Below, piece after piece: positions 49,901-58,384 of a stretch of 64,000 nucleotides of DNA. A model generated the notes under the pieces. It saw only the letters and a program-made list of their open reading frames with translations. It had not been told where the DNA came from and made no database searches. Source of the DNA: Pseudomonas canadensis (GTDB taxonomy: Bacteria > Pseudomonadota > Gammaproteobacteria > Pseudomonadales > Pseudomonadaceae); the NCBI RefSeq assembly GCF_000503215.1, contig NZ_AYTD01000016.1, positions 62,001 to 126,000 of the forward strand, written 5' to 3'. Both the position numbers and the translations under genes were made by a program. Numbering within the stretch: the stretch's first letter is position 1; each line of letters begins with the position of its first letter.

Positions 49901-50753
49901 TCACGCCAAGGAACGCGGCAAGAACAACTTCCAGTTCTACCAGGCCGACATGAACGCCAGCGCCCTGGAACGCCTGGAGCTGGAAAGCGACCTGCGCCAC
50001 GCCCTGGACCAGAACGAATTCGTGCTCTATTACCAGCCGCAGTTCAGCGGCGACGGCAAACGCCTGACCGGTGCCGAAGCCCTGCTGCGCTGGCGTCACC
50101 CGCGTCGTGGCCTGGTGCCGCCGGGGGACTTCATCCCGGTACTGGAAGAGTTGGGCCTGGTGGTGGACGTGGGCGACTGGGTGATCAGCGAAGCCTGCCG
50201 ACAGCTCAAGACCTGGCACCAGAACAAGGTGCGTGTGCCGAAAGTCTCGGTGAACATCTCGGCGCGGCAATTCTCCGACGGCCAGTTGGGCACCCGTATC
50301 GCCACCATCCTCAAGGACACCGGGCTGCCGCCGGCATGCCTGGAGCTGGAGCTGACCGAAAGTATCCTGATGCGGGAAGTCAACGAGGCCATGCAGATCC
50401 TCGACAGCCTGAAAAACCTGGGCCTGAGCATTGCAGTCGATGACTTTGGCACGGGCTATTCGTCGCTCAACTACCTCAAGCAATTCCCCATCGACGTGTT
50501 GAAGATCGACCGCACCTTCGTGGATGGCCTGCCCTCCGGCGAACAGGATGCGCAGATCGCCCGCGCCATTATCGCCATGGCCCACAGTCTGAACCTGGCG
50601 GTGATCGCCGAGGGTGTGGAAACCCATGAGCAGCTGGACTTCCTGCGTGAGCATGGGTGTGACGAGGTGCAGGGTTACCTGTTCGGGCGGCCGATGCCGG
50701 CGAACCGGTTCGAGGCGCAGTTCAGCAATGATGCGCTGTTCATGTTCGACTGA
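46902..50753 (+). CDS. morA: MorA, dual diguanylate cyclase/phosphodiesterase
   Basis: A 1283-aa membrane regulator of c-di-GMP, controlling motility and biofilm. A transmembrane helix near 30-50, a periplasmic sensor region to about 255, and a second helix (LLGLAFSLIPVIVLLNMRRR) are followed by several PAS domains, GGDEF near residue 927 (RMGGDEFTLLL) and EAL from about 1055 (EALLRWRHP, NISARQF, ELTESILM, DDFGTGYSSLNYL). Both catalytic signatures are intact. Length matches P. putida MorA and glyA lies directly downstream, as in P. aeruginosa. Start TTG at 46902 with AGGA upstream. Confidence 0.9.
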   Translation: MSKVTPPTPLRAAHIAPGAPLHGTLKGALATLVLMLLALLFWQLLDQLQQNQKNQQQYTIDYSADLAEQISLNMALSAKIALNLLPMVEPPRDSEQQQALMRTLQRSLPELRSVALLAPSGAMISDSATDSQDAAWLAELVQRSHAQSYYLSNSNDGTLIYLLLHQPSGGSRMYWALRLAPNYLSNLTRQDGQGQRPLWVIENRINHRVVSRDSGMPAQWASALTPDELNKSVLVTPLSKSDWQLRGLFDRTAVLEQLLPAFIGKCLLGLAFSLIPVIVLLNMRRRQRQVHEGRRRYQDIFEGTGVALCVLDLSGLNAFFDKTRLETREQLHAWLQDNPGERQQLLKELRITEVNQVAVRLLNVGSCEEAWERLIDDSPRNATSIGYQILEAVLTQQSQLELEIQLKDVAGNEQYLWLVMRLPEQQDDFKAVILSISDITSRKLIELSLVERESFWSDVVRTVPDHLYVQDVISQRMIFSNHHLGHTLGYNKAELQQMGEYFWEILLHPEDAEHYHDLRQQQRQIGYATQLQCQLRFRHRNNQWRRFDIREQALARDKTAQITRIIGVAKDITDQIEASESLRDSEQRYRMLAESISDVICSTDSQLALNYVSPSVNAVLGYDVDWVFKNGWQSIIANPQQLTGIYSLMEQVSRALGNIEALNTLRDEVQTQLFLFDCLRADGRKVPIELRLVLVWDEHGAFEGVLGVGRDISQQRRAEKDLRMAATVFEHSTSAILITDPAGYIVQANEAFSRVSGYAVSDVLDQLPNMLTVDEQQEAHLRYVLKQLHQHSTWEGEVWLKRRNGEHYPAWVGITAVFDDEGDLASYVCFFSDISERKASEQRIHRLAYYDALTHLPNRTLFQDRLHTALQSAERQKSWVVLMFLDLDRFKPINDSLGHAAGDRMLKEMATRLLGCVAEDDTVARMGGDEFTLLLQPRISREMALNRAIHVAEQILASLVKPFVLEGREFFVTASIGIALSPQDGNELSQLMKNADTAMYHAKERGKNNFQFYQADMNASALERLELESDLRHALDQNEFVLYYQPQFSGDGKRLTGAEALLRWRHPRRGLVPPGDFIPVLEELGLVVDVGDWVISEACRQLKTWHQNKVRVPKVSVNISARQFSDGQLGTRIATILKDTGLPPACLELELTESILMREVNEAMQILDSLKNLGLSIAVDDFGTGYSSLNYLKQFPIDVLKIDRTFVDGLPSGEQDAQIARAIIAMAHSLNLAVIAEGVETHEQLDFLREHGCDEVQGYLFGRPMPANRFEAQFSNDALFMFD

Positions 50754-50899
50754 AACCCTGTGGTGAGGCCACTGGCCTCATCGCCGCCTATCCCCAGATG
50801 AGCCCCGCTTATCCGCGACATGATGTCCTTTCATATGCCATCTAAAACCCATTGGGTTAGAATGCCTTCCTTTTCTGCCCCCGATCCTTGAGGACCGCC

Positions 50900-52153
50900 A
50901 TGTTCAGCCGTGATTTGACTATTGCCAAGTACGACGCCGATCTCTTCGCCGCCATGGAGCAAGAAGCCGTGCGCCAGGAAGAGCACATTGAGCTGATCGC
51001 TTCGGAAAACTACACCAGCCCTGCGGTGATGGAGGCTCAAGGTTCGGTTCTGACCAACAAGTACGCCGAAGGTTACCCAGGCAAGCGCTACTACGGTGGT
51101 TGCGAGTACGTCGACGTGGTTGAGCAACTGGCCATCGACCGTGCAAAAGAACTGTTCGGCGCCGACTACGCCAACGTCCAGCCGCACGCCGGTTCCCAAG
51201 CCAACAGCGCCGTTTACCTGGCCCTGCTGCAAGGCGGCGACACCATCCTGGGCATGAGCCTGGCCCACGGCGGTCACCTGACCCACGGCGCCAGCGTTTC
51301 GTCCTCCGGCAAGCTGTACAACGCCGTTCAGTACGGTATCGATGCCAACGGCCTGATCGACTACGACGAAGTCGAGCGCCTGGCAGTTGAACACAAGCCA
51401 AAAATGATCGTGGCCGGTTTCTCTGCCTACTCGCAGATCCTGGACTTCCCACGTTTCCGCGCTATCGCCGACAAGGTTGGTGCGTACCTGTTCGTCGACA
51501 TGGCCCACGTGGCCGGTCTAGTCGCCGCTGGCGTCTACCCGAACCCGGTTCCTTACGCTGACGTCGTGACCACCACTACCCACAAGACCCTGCGCGGTCC
51601 ACGTGGCGGCCTGATCCTGGCTCGCGCCAACGCCGACATCGAGAAGAAGCTGAACTCCGCTGTATTCCCAGGCGCCCAAGGCGGCCCGCTGGAGCACGTG
51701 ATCGCCGCCAAAGCGATCTGCTTCAAGGAAGCCCTGCAGCCTGAGTTCAAGACCTACCAGCAACAAGTGGTCAAGAACGCCCAGGCCATGGCCAGCGTGT
51801 TCATCGAGCGCGGCTTCGACGTAGTCTCCGGCGGTACCGAGAACCACCTGTTCCTGCTGTCCCTGATCAAGCAGGACATTTCCGGTAAAGATGCTGATGC
51901 TGCCTTGGGCAAAGCCTTCATCACCGTAAACAAGAACTCCGTGCCGAACGACCCACGTTCGCCGTTCGTCACCTCCGGCCTGCGCTTCGGTACTCCGGCT
52001 GTGACCACGCGTGGCTTCAAGGAAGCAGAGTGCAAGGAACTGGCTGGCTGGATCTGCGACATCCTGGCTGACCTGAACAACGAAGCCGTGATCGACGCGG
52101 TGCGTGAGAAGGTCAAGGCCATCTGCAAGAAGCTGCCGGTGTACGGCGCTTGA
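50900..52153 (+). CDS. glyA: Serine hydroxymethyltransferase
   Basis: PLP enzyme interconverting serine and glycine with tetrahydrofolate, the main source of one-carbon units. The 417-aa product has the entrance IELIASENYTSPAVM, the substrate segment GYPGKRYYGGCEYVD and the PLP lysine in VVTTTTHKTLRGPRGG. The ATG at 50900 has GAGG 6 nt upstream; four earlier in-frame residues are not part of the enzyme. Codon use is strongly biased, as for a highly expressed gene. It has a strong terminator. Pseudomonas often has more than one glyA. Confidence 0.97.
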   Translation: MFSRDLTIAKYDADLFAAMEQEAVRQEEHIELIASENYTSPAVMEAQGSVLTNKYAEGYPGKRYYGGCEYVDVVEQLAIDRAKELFGADYANVQPHAGSQANSAVYLALLQGGDTILGMSLAHGGHLTHGASVSSSGKLYNAVQYGIDANGLIDYDEVERLAVEHKPKMIVAGFSAYSQILDFPRFRAIADKVGAYLFVDMAHVAGLVAAGVYPNPVPYADVVTTTTHKTLRGPRGGLILARANADIEKKLNSAVFPGAQGGPLEHVIAAKAICFKEALQPEFKTYQQQVVKNAQAMASVFIERGFDVVSGGTENHLFLLSLIKQDISGKDADAALGKAFITVNKNSVPNDPRSPFVTSGLRFGTPAVTTRGFKEAECKELAGWICDILADLNNEAVIDAVREKVKAICKKLPVYGA

Positions 52154-52170
52154 TTGCAGTTGCTTGAATG

Positions 52171-52201
52171 AAAAAGCCCGGCTCAAGAGCCGGGCTTTTT
52201 T
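52171..52201 (+). terminator. Rho-independent terminator of glyA
   Basis: AAAAAGCCCGGCTC and GAGCCGGGCTTTTT are perfect inverted 14-mers around AA (52171-52200), followed by more T. Strong and bidirectional in form. Confidence 0.95.
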
Positions 52202-52232
52202 ATGGGCAAAATTTGAGTTGAAATGCAATCAA

Positions 52233-52322
52233 TGTGGGAGCTGGCTTGCTCGCGAAAGCAGTGGTTCAGTCAGCACATGTATCCACTGAAAGACCGCTTT
52301 CGCGAGCAAGCCAGCTCCCACA
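52233..52322. repeat. REPIN with perfect 27-bp arms
   Basis: Arms at 52233-52259 and 52296-52322 are perfect inverted copies of the TGTGGGAGC-type REP with core GGCTTGCTCGCGAAAGC. The 36-bp centre is unique. It lies between glyA and the convergent CobW gene. Confidence 0.92.
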
Positions 52323-52342
52323 TTTTTTGATCGTATTTCAAT

Positions 52343-53302
52343 TCAGGATTGGTAAACCCGTGCAAATCCTTCGCGGATTTTGTCTTCCGGTAACTCATCG
52401 GCAATAAACACAATCACACTCTCGCGCGCCTCGCCCTCTTCCCACTCCGTGTCCCAATCAAAGCCGTAGAGCTTGAGCACACCCTGGAACACCATGCGCC
52501 GGTCTTCACCGGCAATATTCAGCACGCCCTTGTAACGCAACAGCTGCTTGCCGTGGTCTTCCAGCAGTTCATTCATGAACTCGCTGAGGCGATCGATATC
52601 CAGCGGCTGGTCGGTGCGCAGCACCAGGCTGGAGATACGGTCGATGGACGGCGCAGCGCGCACCGGGCGCAGGCTCATGCCAGCGTTGAGGTTGAAGCCG
52701 CGCACATCGAGCAGTTCAGCCAGGTCGATGTTGCCATGGTCCACCACACGGATCGGCGCACGGCGGTTGATGCGGGTAAGGCGTTCACTGAGTGCATCGA
52801 AGGTGGCGTCATCCACCAGGTCGCGCTTGCTCACCAGCAGGCGGTCGGCAAAGCCGATCTGGGCCTGGGCGATGGTCTGGGTCAGGTGGTGCTCGGCGTG
52901 GGCGGCGTCCACCAGGGTGATGATGCCGTCGAGGATGTAGCGCTCGCGCAGGTCCTCGTCGATGAAAAAAGTCTGGGCCACAGGGGCCGGGTCGGCCAGG
53001 CCGGTGCACTCGATCACCAGGCGGTCGAAGGCGATCTCGCCGCTGTCCAGGCGTTCGAGTAGCAGATACAGGGCTTTGGTCAGGTCGGTGTGGATGGTGC
53101 AACACACGCAGCCGTTGGACAGGGTCATGACTTGCACCGGCTCGGCGCCCAGCAATTGGGTGTCGATACCGGCGTCACTGAATTCGTTTTCGATCACAGC
53201 GATTTTAAGGCCGTGCTCGGCTTTGAGCAGATGGCGTAGCAAGGTGGTCTTGCCGGCGCCGAGGAAGCCGCTGAGGACGGTGACCGGAATGGGAGAGGAC
53301 AA
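52343..53302 (-). CDS. CobW/YjiA-family GTPase
   Basis: A 319-aa G3E-family GTPase, thought to act as a metal chaperone. It has Walker A SGFLGAGKTTLL near residue 12, the metal-binding GCVCC motif near 64-68, and the guanine-specificity segment SKRDLVDD. The C-terminal CobW_C domain ends in VIVFIADELPEDKIREGF. Start is a TTG at 53302 with AAGGAG 8 nt upstream. The gene follows ybdD and cstA on the same strand; this trio is conserved, suggesting a metal need in the cstA-dependent pathway. Confidence 0.9.
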   Translation of the reverse strand: MSSPIPVTVLSGFLGAGKTTLLRHLLKAEHGLKIAVIENEFSDAGIDTQLLGAEPVQVMTLSNGCVCCTIHTDLTKALYLLLERLDSGEIAFDRLVIECTGLADPAPVAQTFFIDEDLRERYILDGIITLVDAAHAEHHLTQTIAQAQIGFADRLLVSKRDLVDDATFDALSERLTRINRRAPIRVVDHGNIDLAELLDVRGFNLNAGMSLRPVRAAPSIDRISSLVLRTDQPLDIDRLSEFMNELLEDHGKQLLRYKGVLNIAGEDRRMVFQGVLKLYGFDWDTEWEEGEARESVIVFIADELPEDKIREGFARVYQS

Positions 53303-53339
53303 AAGCAGTTCTCCTTATAACTGAAGGAACACAAACAAA

Positions 53340-53429
53340 TGTGGGAGCGGGCTTGCTCGCGAATACGGTGTATCAGTCAGCACATACATCAACTGACAAA
53401 CCGCCTTCGCGAGCAAGCCCGCTCCCACA
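53340..53429. repeat. REPIN
   Basis: Arms at 53340-53363 and 53406-53429 are perfect inverted copies (TGTGGGAGCGGGCTTGCTCG core) around a 42-bp centre. It lies between ybdD and the CobW-type gene and could separate their expression. Confidence 0.9.
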
Positions 53430-53457
53430 AGGGATCGCCGCCACCCGAACTACCGGG

Positions 53458-53655
53458 TCAACAGCACTTGGGCCCACCCTTGCCGCCGTAACGGGCTTCC
53501 TGGCGTTCCCGGAAGAACGCCTTGTAGTCCATCACCGGCTTGTCCGGGTGTTTGGTTTGCATATGCTCGACGTACGTATCGTAGTCGGGCATGCCGACCA
53601 TCAGGCGCGCGGCCTGACCGAGGTATTTACCGAGGCGATTGATGTCATTGAACAT
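53458..53655 (-). CDS. YbdD/YjiX family small protein (DUF466)
   Basis: A 65-aa protein of the YbdD/YjiX type that almost always follows cstA or btsT. Visible marks are MVGMPDYDTYVEHMQTKHPD and the C-terminal FFRERQEARYGGKGGPKCC. A role as accessory subunit of the transporter has been proposed. It starts 15 bp after the cstA stop codon, so the two are one transcript. Confidence 0.92.
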   Translation of the reverse strand: MFNDINRLGKYLGQAARLMVGMPDYDTYVEHMQTKHPDKPVMDYKAFFRERQEARYGGKGGPKCC

Positions 53656-53670
53656 GGTTGCAATCCTCGA

Positions 53671-55737
53671 TCACGCGTCCGGAACAGCCTGGAACGGGGC
53701 TTCTTTATCCGTGCGTTCTTTGTTGCCCCAGGCGGCGACGCCGACCTTGAGCGCATAGAATAGGATGCTGAAGACCACGAACAGGAACAGCGCCGTCAGC
53801 GTTGCGTTGGTGTAGGCGTTCCAGATCACGTGCTGCATCTGGTCGATGCTCTTCGCCGGGGCAAGAATCTGGCCGTTGGCCAATGCATCGCTGTATTTCT
53901 TCGCCAGCGACAGGAAGCCGATCGCCGGGTTGGCGTCGAACAGCTTGATGAAGCCTGCAGTGGTGGTGCAGATCAGCAGCCAGACAGCCGGCAGCATGGT
54001 CACCCAGATGTAGCGTTGGCGTTTCATTTTGATCAGCACAACGGTGGCCAGCATCAGCGCGATACCTGCCAGCATTTGGTTGGAGATACCGAACAGCGGC
54101 CACAAGGTGTTGATGCCGCCCAGTGGGTCGATCACGCCCTGGTACAGCAGGTAACCCCACATCGCCACGCAACCCGCGGTCGCGATCAGGTTGGCGGTCC
54201 ACGACTCGGTGCGTTTCAGCGCCGGCACGAAGGAACCCAGCAGGTCTTGCAGCATGAAGCGACCGGCACGGGTGCCCGCGTCCACGGCTGTGAGGATGAA
54301 CAGCGCTTCGAACAGGATCGCAAAGTGGTACCAGAACGCCATGGTGTTTTCACCCGGCAGCACACTGTGCAGGATCTGCGCGATACCAACCGCCAGGGTC
54401 GGTGCACCGCCGGCACGCGCCAGGATGGTGGTTTCACCGATGTCGTGGGCGACCGCCGTCAGTGCTTCCGGAGTAATGGCAAAGCCCCAGCTGCTGACAG
54501 TTTGCGCCACCGTCACCACATCACTGCCCACCACTGCAGCCGGGCTGTTCATGGCGAAGTACACGCCAGGCTCGATCACCGAAGCGGCAACCATGGCCAT
54601 GATGGCCACGAACGACTCCATCAACATGCCGCCGTAACCGATGTAGCGCGCGTTGGTTTCGTTATCCAACAGTTTCGGCGTAGTGCCCGAGGAGATCAGC
54701 GCATGGAAACCCGAGACCGCACCACAGGCAATGGTGATGAACAGGAACGGGAACAGGCCGCCCTTCCACACCGGGCCGGTGCCGTCGATGAACTGGGTCA
54801 GGGCCGGCATTTTCAGCTCTGGCATGGTGACCAGGATGCCAATCGCCAGGGCGATGATGGTGCCGATTTTGAGGAAGGTGGAGAGGTAATCACGCGGCGC
54901 CAGGATCAGCCATACCGGCAGCACTGCGGCGACGAAACCGTAGCCGATCAGCATCCAGGTAATTTGAATGCCGGTGAAGGTGAAGGCCTTGGCCCAGACC
55001 GGGTCAGCAGCAATCTGCCCGCCCAGCCAGATCGAACCGAGCAGCAACAGCACGCCGATGATCGAGATTTCACCAATGCGACCCGGGCGGATGTAGCGCA
55101 TGTAAATGCCCATGAACATCGCGATCGGGATGGTCGCCATCACCGTGAAGATCCCCCATGGGCTCTCGGCCAGGGCCTTGACCACGATCAGCGCCAACAC
55201 CGCGAGGATGATGATCATGATCAGGAAGCAGCCGAACAGCGCGATGGTCCCCGGAATGCGGCCCATCTCTTCGCGAACCATGTCCCCCAGGGAACGGCCG
55301 TTGCGACGAGTGGACAGGAACAAGACCATGAAGTCCTGCACCGCACCGGCCAGCACCACGCCGGCAATCAGCCAGAGCGTGCCGGGCAGGTAGCCCATTT
55401 GCGCCGCCAGCACCGGGCCGACCAGCGGACCTGCACCGGCAATCGCCGCAAAGTGGTGACCGAAAAGGATGTGTTTGTTGGTCGGCACATAGTCCAGACC
55501 GTCATTGTTGAGCACTGCGGGGGTGGCCCGCCGTGGATCGAGTTGCATCACGTTGTTAGCGATGAACAGACTGTAGTAACGGTACGCAACCAGGTAGATG
55601 GCCACAGCAGCGACCACAATCCACAAGGCATTGATCGCCTCGCCGCGGCGCAAGGCCACTACGCCTAGGGCGCACGCTCCTACGATTGCCAGCACCAGCC
55701 AGGGTAGGTGGCGTAGCAGGCTATTATTATTTTTCAT
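53671..55737 (-). CDS. cstA: CstA/BtsT-type carbon starvation transporter
   Basis: A 688-aa inner-membrane transporter with about 16-18 membrane segments, of the family that takes up pyruvate or peptides when carbon is short. The ATG at 55737 (MKNNNSLLRHLPWLVLAIVG) follows GGA by 8 nt; the open frame upstream is not part of it. Family segments HILFGHHFAAIAGAGPLVGP and FHALISSGTTPKLL are present. First gene of cstA-ybdD, with the CobW gene downstream. Pyruvate-type substrate is inferred from family. Confidence 0.93.
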   Translation of the reverse strand: MKNNNSLLRHLPWLVLAIVGACALGVVALRRGEAINALWIVVAAVAIYLVAYRYYSLFIANNVMQLDPRRATPAVLNNDGLDYVPTNKHILFGHHFAAIAGAGPLVGPVLAAQMGYLPGTLWLIAGVVLAGAVQDFMVLFLSTRRNGRSLGDMVREEMGRIPGTIALFGCFLIMIIILAVLALIVVKALAESPWGIFTVMATIPIAMFMGIYMRYIRPGRIGEISIIGVLLLLGSIWLGGQIAADPVWAKAFTFTGIQITWMLIGYGFVAAVLPVWLILAPRDYLSTFLKIGTIIALAIGILVTMPELKMPALTQFIDGTGPVWKGGLFPFLFITIACGAVSGFHALISSGTTPKLLDNETNARYIGYGGMLMESFVAIMAMVAASVIEPGVYFAMNSPAAVVGSDVVTVAQTVSSWGFAITPEALTAVAHDIGETTILARAGGAPTLAVGIAQILHSVLPGENTMAFWYHFAILFEALFILTAVDAGTRAGRFMLQDLLGSFVPALKRTESWTANLIATAGCVAMWGYLLYQGVIDPLGGINTLWPLFGISNQMLAGIALMLATVVLIKMKRQRYIWVTMLPAVWLLICTTTAGFIKLFDANPAIGFLSLAKKYSDALANGQILAPAKSIDQMQHVIWNAYTNATLTALFLFVVFSILFYALKVGVAAWGNKERTDKEAPFQAVPDA

Positions 55738-55911
55738 TTTTATATTCCAGCCAGGGTGGACAGAAAGGACAGCCATCCCGAGTTTAGCGCTGTTGGCCTC
55801 AAAGGCCACCCCCCTACGTTGGTCTAGAGCCTCCTGCGCACAAAAAAAGCAGAAATACCGGGCCGATGATGGCGCAGGGCTACAATTCCCGTATCTCCAG
55901 AGGGTTTCACC

Positions 55912-56280
55912 ATGACCGAGCAACCGTCTGACCGCCGCCGTTTTCGCCGCATCGCCTTTGACGCCAAGACAGAACTGCGGCAAAACGGCCGCGACTGGAC
56001 GGTGCGATTGGTGGATTTGTCGTTAAAAGGCTTGTTGATACGACGGCCCGACGACTGGAAGGGCAACAAGGCGCTGCCGTTCGACGTCGATATCCGCCTA
56101 GACCCCAAGGCGCATATAAAGATGCAAGTGCGACTGACCCATGAGGATCACGGGCAATTGGGTTTTGTGTGCCAGCACATCGACCTGGACTCGATCAGCC
56201 ATTTGCGACGATTGATCGAGTTGAACCTGGGTGACGAGGAGGAACTGCACCGAGAATTGGCGGCCTTGCTGGAGACCTGA
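55912..56280 (+). CDS. mapZ: PilZ-domain c-di-GMP receptor MapZ
   Basis: A 122-aa single-domain PilZ protein. The c-di-GMP binding marks are RRRFRR at residues 8-13 and DLSLKGL near 38, and the C-terminal helix (HIDLDSISHLRRLIELNLGD) is almost identical to that of P. aeruginosa PA4608/MapZ, which binds the chemotaxis methyltransferase CheR1. With morA nine genes upstream on the same stretch, two c-di-GMP parts lie close together. ATG at 55912. Confidence 0.88.
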   Translation: MTEQPSDRRRFRRIAFDAKTELRQNGRDWTVRLVDLSLKGLLIRRPDDWKGNKALPFDVDIRLDPKAHIKMQVRLTHEDHGQLGFVCQHIDLDSISHLRRLIELNLGDEEELHRELAALLET

Positions 56281-56292
56281 ATGTTCGCCCAA

Positions 56293-56328
56293 CCCTTGTA
56301 GGAGCCGGCTTGCCGGCTCCTACAAGGG
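56293..56328. terminator. REP-derived hairpin between mapZ and radA
   Basis: CCCTTGTAGGAGCCGG and CCGGCTCCTACAAGGG are perfect 16-bp inverted copies around CTTG. It is a compact REP hairpin lying between convergent genes and can serve as a transcript end. Confidence 0.75.
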
Positions 56329-56335
56329 TATGCGT

Positions 56336-57703
56336 TTACTCGAAAAGTGCATCCAACGCCTGTTCCAGTCGCGTCACGCCAATGATCTTTATCCCAGGCG
56401 GCGACTCCTTGGGCGCATTGCCTTTAGGTACGATTGCCCGTTTGAAGCCGTGCTTGGCGGCTTCCTTCAAGCGTTCCTGGCCACTTGGCACCGGACGCAC
56501 CTCGCCCGACAGGCCCACTTCACCAAACACCAGCAAATCATGGGGCAACGGCCGGTTACGCAGGCTGGACATGACTGCCGCCATTAGCGCCAGGTCGGAC
56601 GCGGTTTCCAGCACCTTGACCCCGCCGACCACGTTGAGGAACACGTCCTGGTCGTGGGTCGGAATACCGCCGTGACGGTGCAATACCGCAAGCAACATCG
56701 CCAGTCGATTCTGATCCAGGCCCAAGGTTACGCGGCGAGGGTTGGCGAGATGGCTGTCATCCACCAGCGCCTGCACTTCCACCAGCATCGGGCGGGTGCC
56801 TTCCCACGTTGCCATCACCACACTGCCTGGGACTTCTTCCTGGGCACGCGTGAGAAAAATCGCCGAAGGGTTGGAGACTTCTTTAAGCCCCCGGTCAGTC
56901 ATGGCGAACACGCCCAATTCGTTGACCGCGCCGAACCGGTTCTTCACCGCCCGCAGCAAACGCAGACGGCCATCGGATTCACCTTCGAAGTACAGCACGG
57001 TGTCGACCATATGCTCCAACACCCGCGGCCCGGCCAGTGCGCCCTCTTTGGTCACATGACCGACCAGGAAGATAGCGGTGCCGCTCTGCTTGGCATAGCG
57101 CACCAGCAGCGCCGCACTTTCACGCACCTGGGATACGCCGCCCGGTGCCGACTGCAATTGCTCAGTGAAAATCGTCTGGATCGAGTCGATCACCATGACC
57201 TTGGGCTTTTCAATACGCGCCGTGGCAATGATGCTTTCGATGCAGGTCTCGGTCATCACCCGCAGTTGATCCTGGGGCAGCCCCAGGCGACGGGCGCGCA
57301 TAGCCACCTGTTGTTGGGATTCCTCGCCGGTGACATACAGCGCTGGCATGCGGCTGGCGATGCTGCACAGGGTTTGCAGCAGGATCGTCGATTTGCCGAT
57401 GCCCGGATCGCCGCCGATCAGTACCACCGAGCCGTCCACCAGGCCGCCGCCCAGCACCCGGTCCAATTCACCGGAGGCCGTGGAGAAACGCGGGATCTCT
57501 TCGACGCTGACTTCGGCCAGCGTCTTGATCTGCGCCTGTTGCCCGGTCCAGCCGGCGCGGCCGGTGGGGGCCGCAGCGCCGCCGCTTTCGATCATGGTTT
57601 CAGTCAGGGTGTTCCATGCACCGCACTCGGTGCACTGGCCGGCCCACTTGGGAAAGGTCGCGCCGCACTCCGTGCAGCCGTACATGCGCTTGGCCTTTGC
57701 CAT
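56336..57703 (-). CDS. radA: DNA repair protein RadA
   Basis: A 455-aa RecA-like ATPase that helps process recombination branches. The N-terminal zinc ribbon has CTECGATFPKWAGQCTECG. Walker A GGDPGIGKSTIL lies near residue 98, the RadA motif KNRFGAVNELGVF near 256, and the C-terminal Lon-like domain ends VPSGQERLKEAAKHGFKR. The ATG at 57703 gives the normal length. It converges with mapZ. Confidence 0.97.
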   Translation of the reverse strand: MAKAKRMYGCTECGATFPKWAGQCTECGAWNTLTETMIESGGAAAPTGRAGWTGQQAQIKTLAEVSVEEIPRFSTASGELDRVLGGGLVDGSVVLIGGDPGIGKSTILLQTLCSIASRMPALYVTGEESQQQVAMRARRLGLPQDQLRVMTETCIESIIATARIEKPKVMVIDSIQTIFTEQLQSAPGGVSQVRESAALLVRYAKQSGTAIFLVGHVTKEGALAGPRVLEHMVDTVLYFEGESDGRLRLLRAVKNRFGAVNELGVFAMTDRGLKEVSNPSAIFLTRAQEEVPGSVVMATWEGTRPMLVEVQALVDDSHLANPRRVTLGLDQNRLAMLLAVLHRHGGIPTHDQDVFLNVVGGVKVLETASDLALMAAVMSSLRNRPLPHDLLVFGEVGLSGEVRPVPSGQERLKEAAKHGFKRAIVPKGNAPKESPPGIKIIGVTRLEQALDALFE

Positions 57704-57738
57704 TTGAGAACCTCCAACCGAAAAACCGCGATGATAGC

Positions 57739-58278
57739 TCAGCGCGGCGCCGGGGTCCGGATTTCACCGCTGGCCAATCGTGAAGCGCTGTTGCCGATCG
57801 GGTCTTCGGCGTTGAGGTCGGCGCCCTTGGCCTTCAATTCATCCAGCAACTCGAGCCGCTTGAACAGCCCGGCATACATGGCCGCCGTCTGCCCGGCGCC
57901 GTTGCGTTGGTCGGGGTTGCAGTCGGTCGCTAGCAGGCGTTTGGCGATTTTCAACTCGCCCTTGAAGATCGCGCCCATCAGCGCCGTGTTGCCGCGCTTG
58001 TCCTGCACGCAGGCGTCGGCTCCAGCATTGAGCAAGCGCTCCACGAACGGGCCCTGGCCGTGGTAAGCGGCGAGGATCAGCGCGGTGTAGCCCTTGTCAT
58101 CCTGGGTGTTGAGGCTGTAGCCAGAGTCGATAAAGGTGTTGAGCATGTCGAGGTCGCCTCGTCGGGCGGCGTCGAAATAGTAGTCCTGTAGTTGTGCCTT
58201 GAGCTTCGCAGGGTCGGCCGGTTCGGCCCACGCGCCGAACGCCAGGCATGCCAACACAGCGCCTATGAAAATTCGCAT
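57739..58278 (-). CDS. ankB: Ankyrin-repeat protein AnkB
   Basis: A 179-aa exported protein. A signal peptide (MRIFIGAVLACLAFGAWA) is followed by about four ankyrin repeats, e.g. DKGYTALILAAYHGQGPFVE and RGNTALMGAIFKGELKIAK. In P. aeruginosa AnkB is needed for full activity of the KatB catalase encoded beside it; the same pairing is seen here. The ATG at 58278 has GGAGGA 6 nt upstream. It is 106 bp after katB, with a REPIN in between. Confidence 0.9.
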   Translation of the reverse strand: MRIFIGAVLACLAFGAWAEPADPAKLKAQLQDYYFDAARRGDLDMLNTFIDSGYSLNTQDDKGYTALILAAYHGQGPFVERLLNAGADACVQDKRGNTALMGAIFKGELKIAKRLLATDCNPDQRNGAGQTAAMYAGLFKRLELLDELKAKGADLNAEDPIGNSASRLASGEIRTPAPR

Positions 58279-58304
58279 AGCCAATCCTCCGTATTACCCC
58301 CCTT

Positions 58305-58370
58305 TGTAGGAGCCGGCTTGCCGGCGATGGCGTATTCGAGGACGTCATCGCCGGCAAGCCGGCGCCTACA
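58305..58370. repeat. REPIN between katB and ankB
   Basis: Arms at 58305-58329 and 58346-58370 are inverted copies with one mismatch (GGAGCC against GGCGCC), around a 16-bp centre. It lies in the katB-ankB gap and could stabilise the katB mRNA end. Confidence 0.88.
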
Positions 58371-58384
58371 GGGGGGTTGCATGG

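Noticed and set aside
53830..55668. 612-codon plus-strand frame
   Set aside because: Antisense of cstA; histidine- and glutamine-rich, with no family resemblance.
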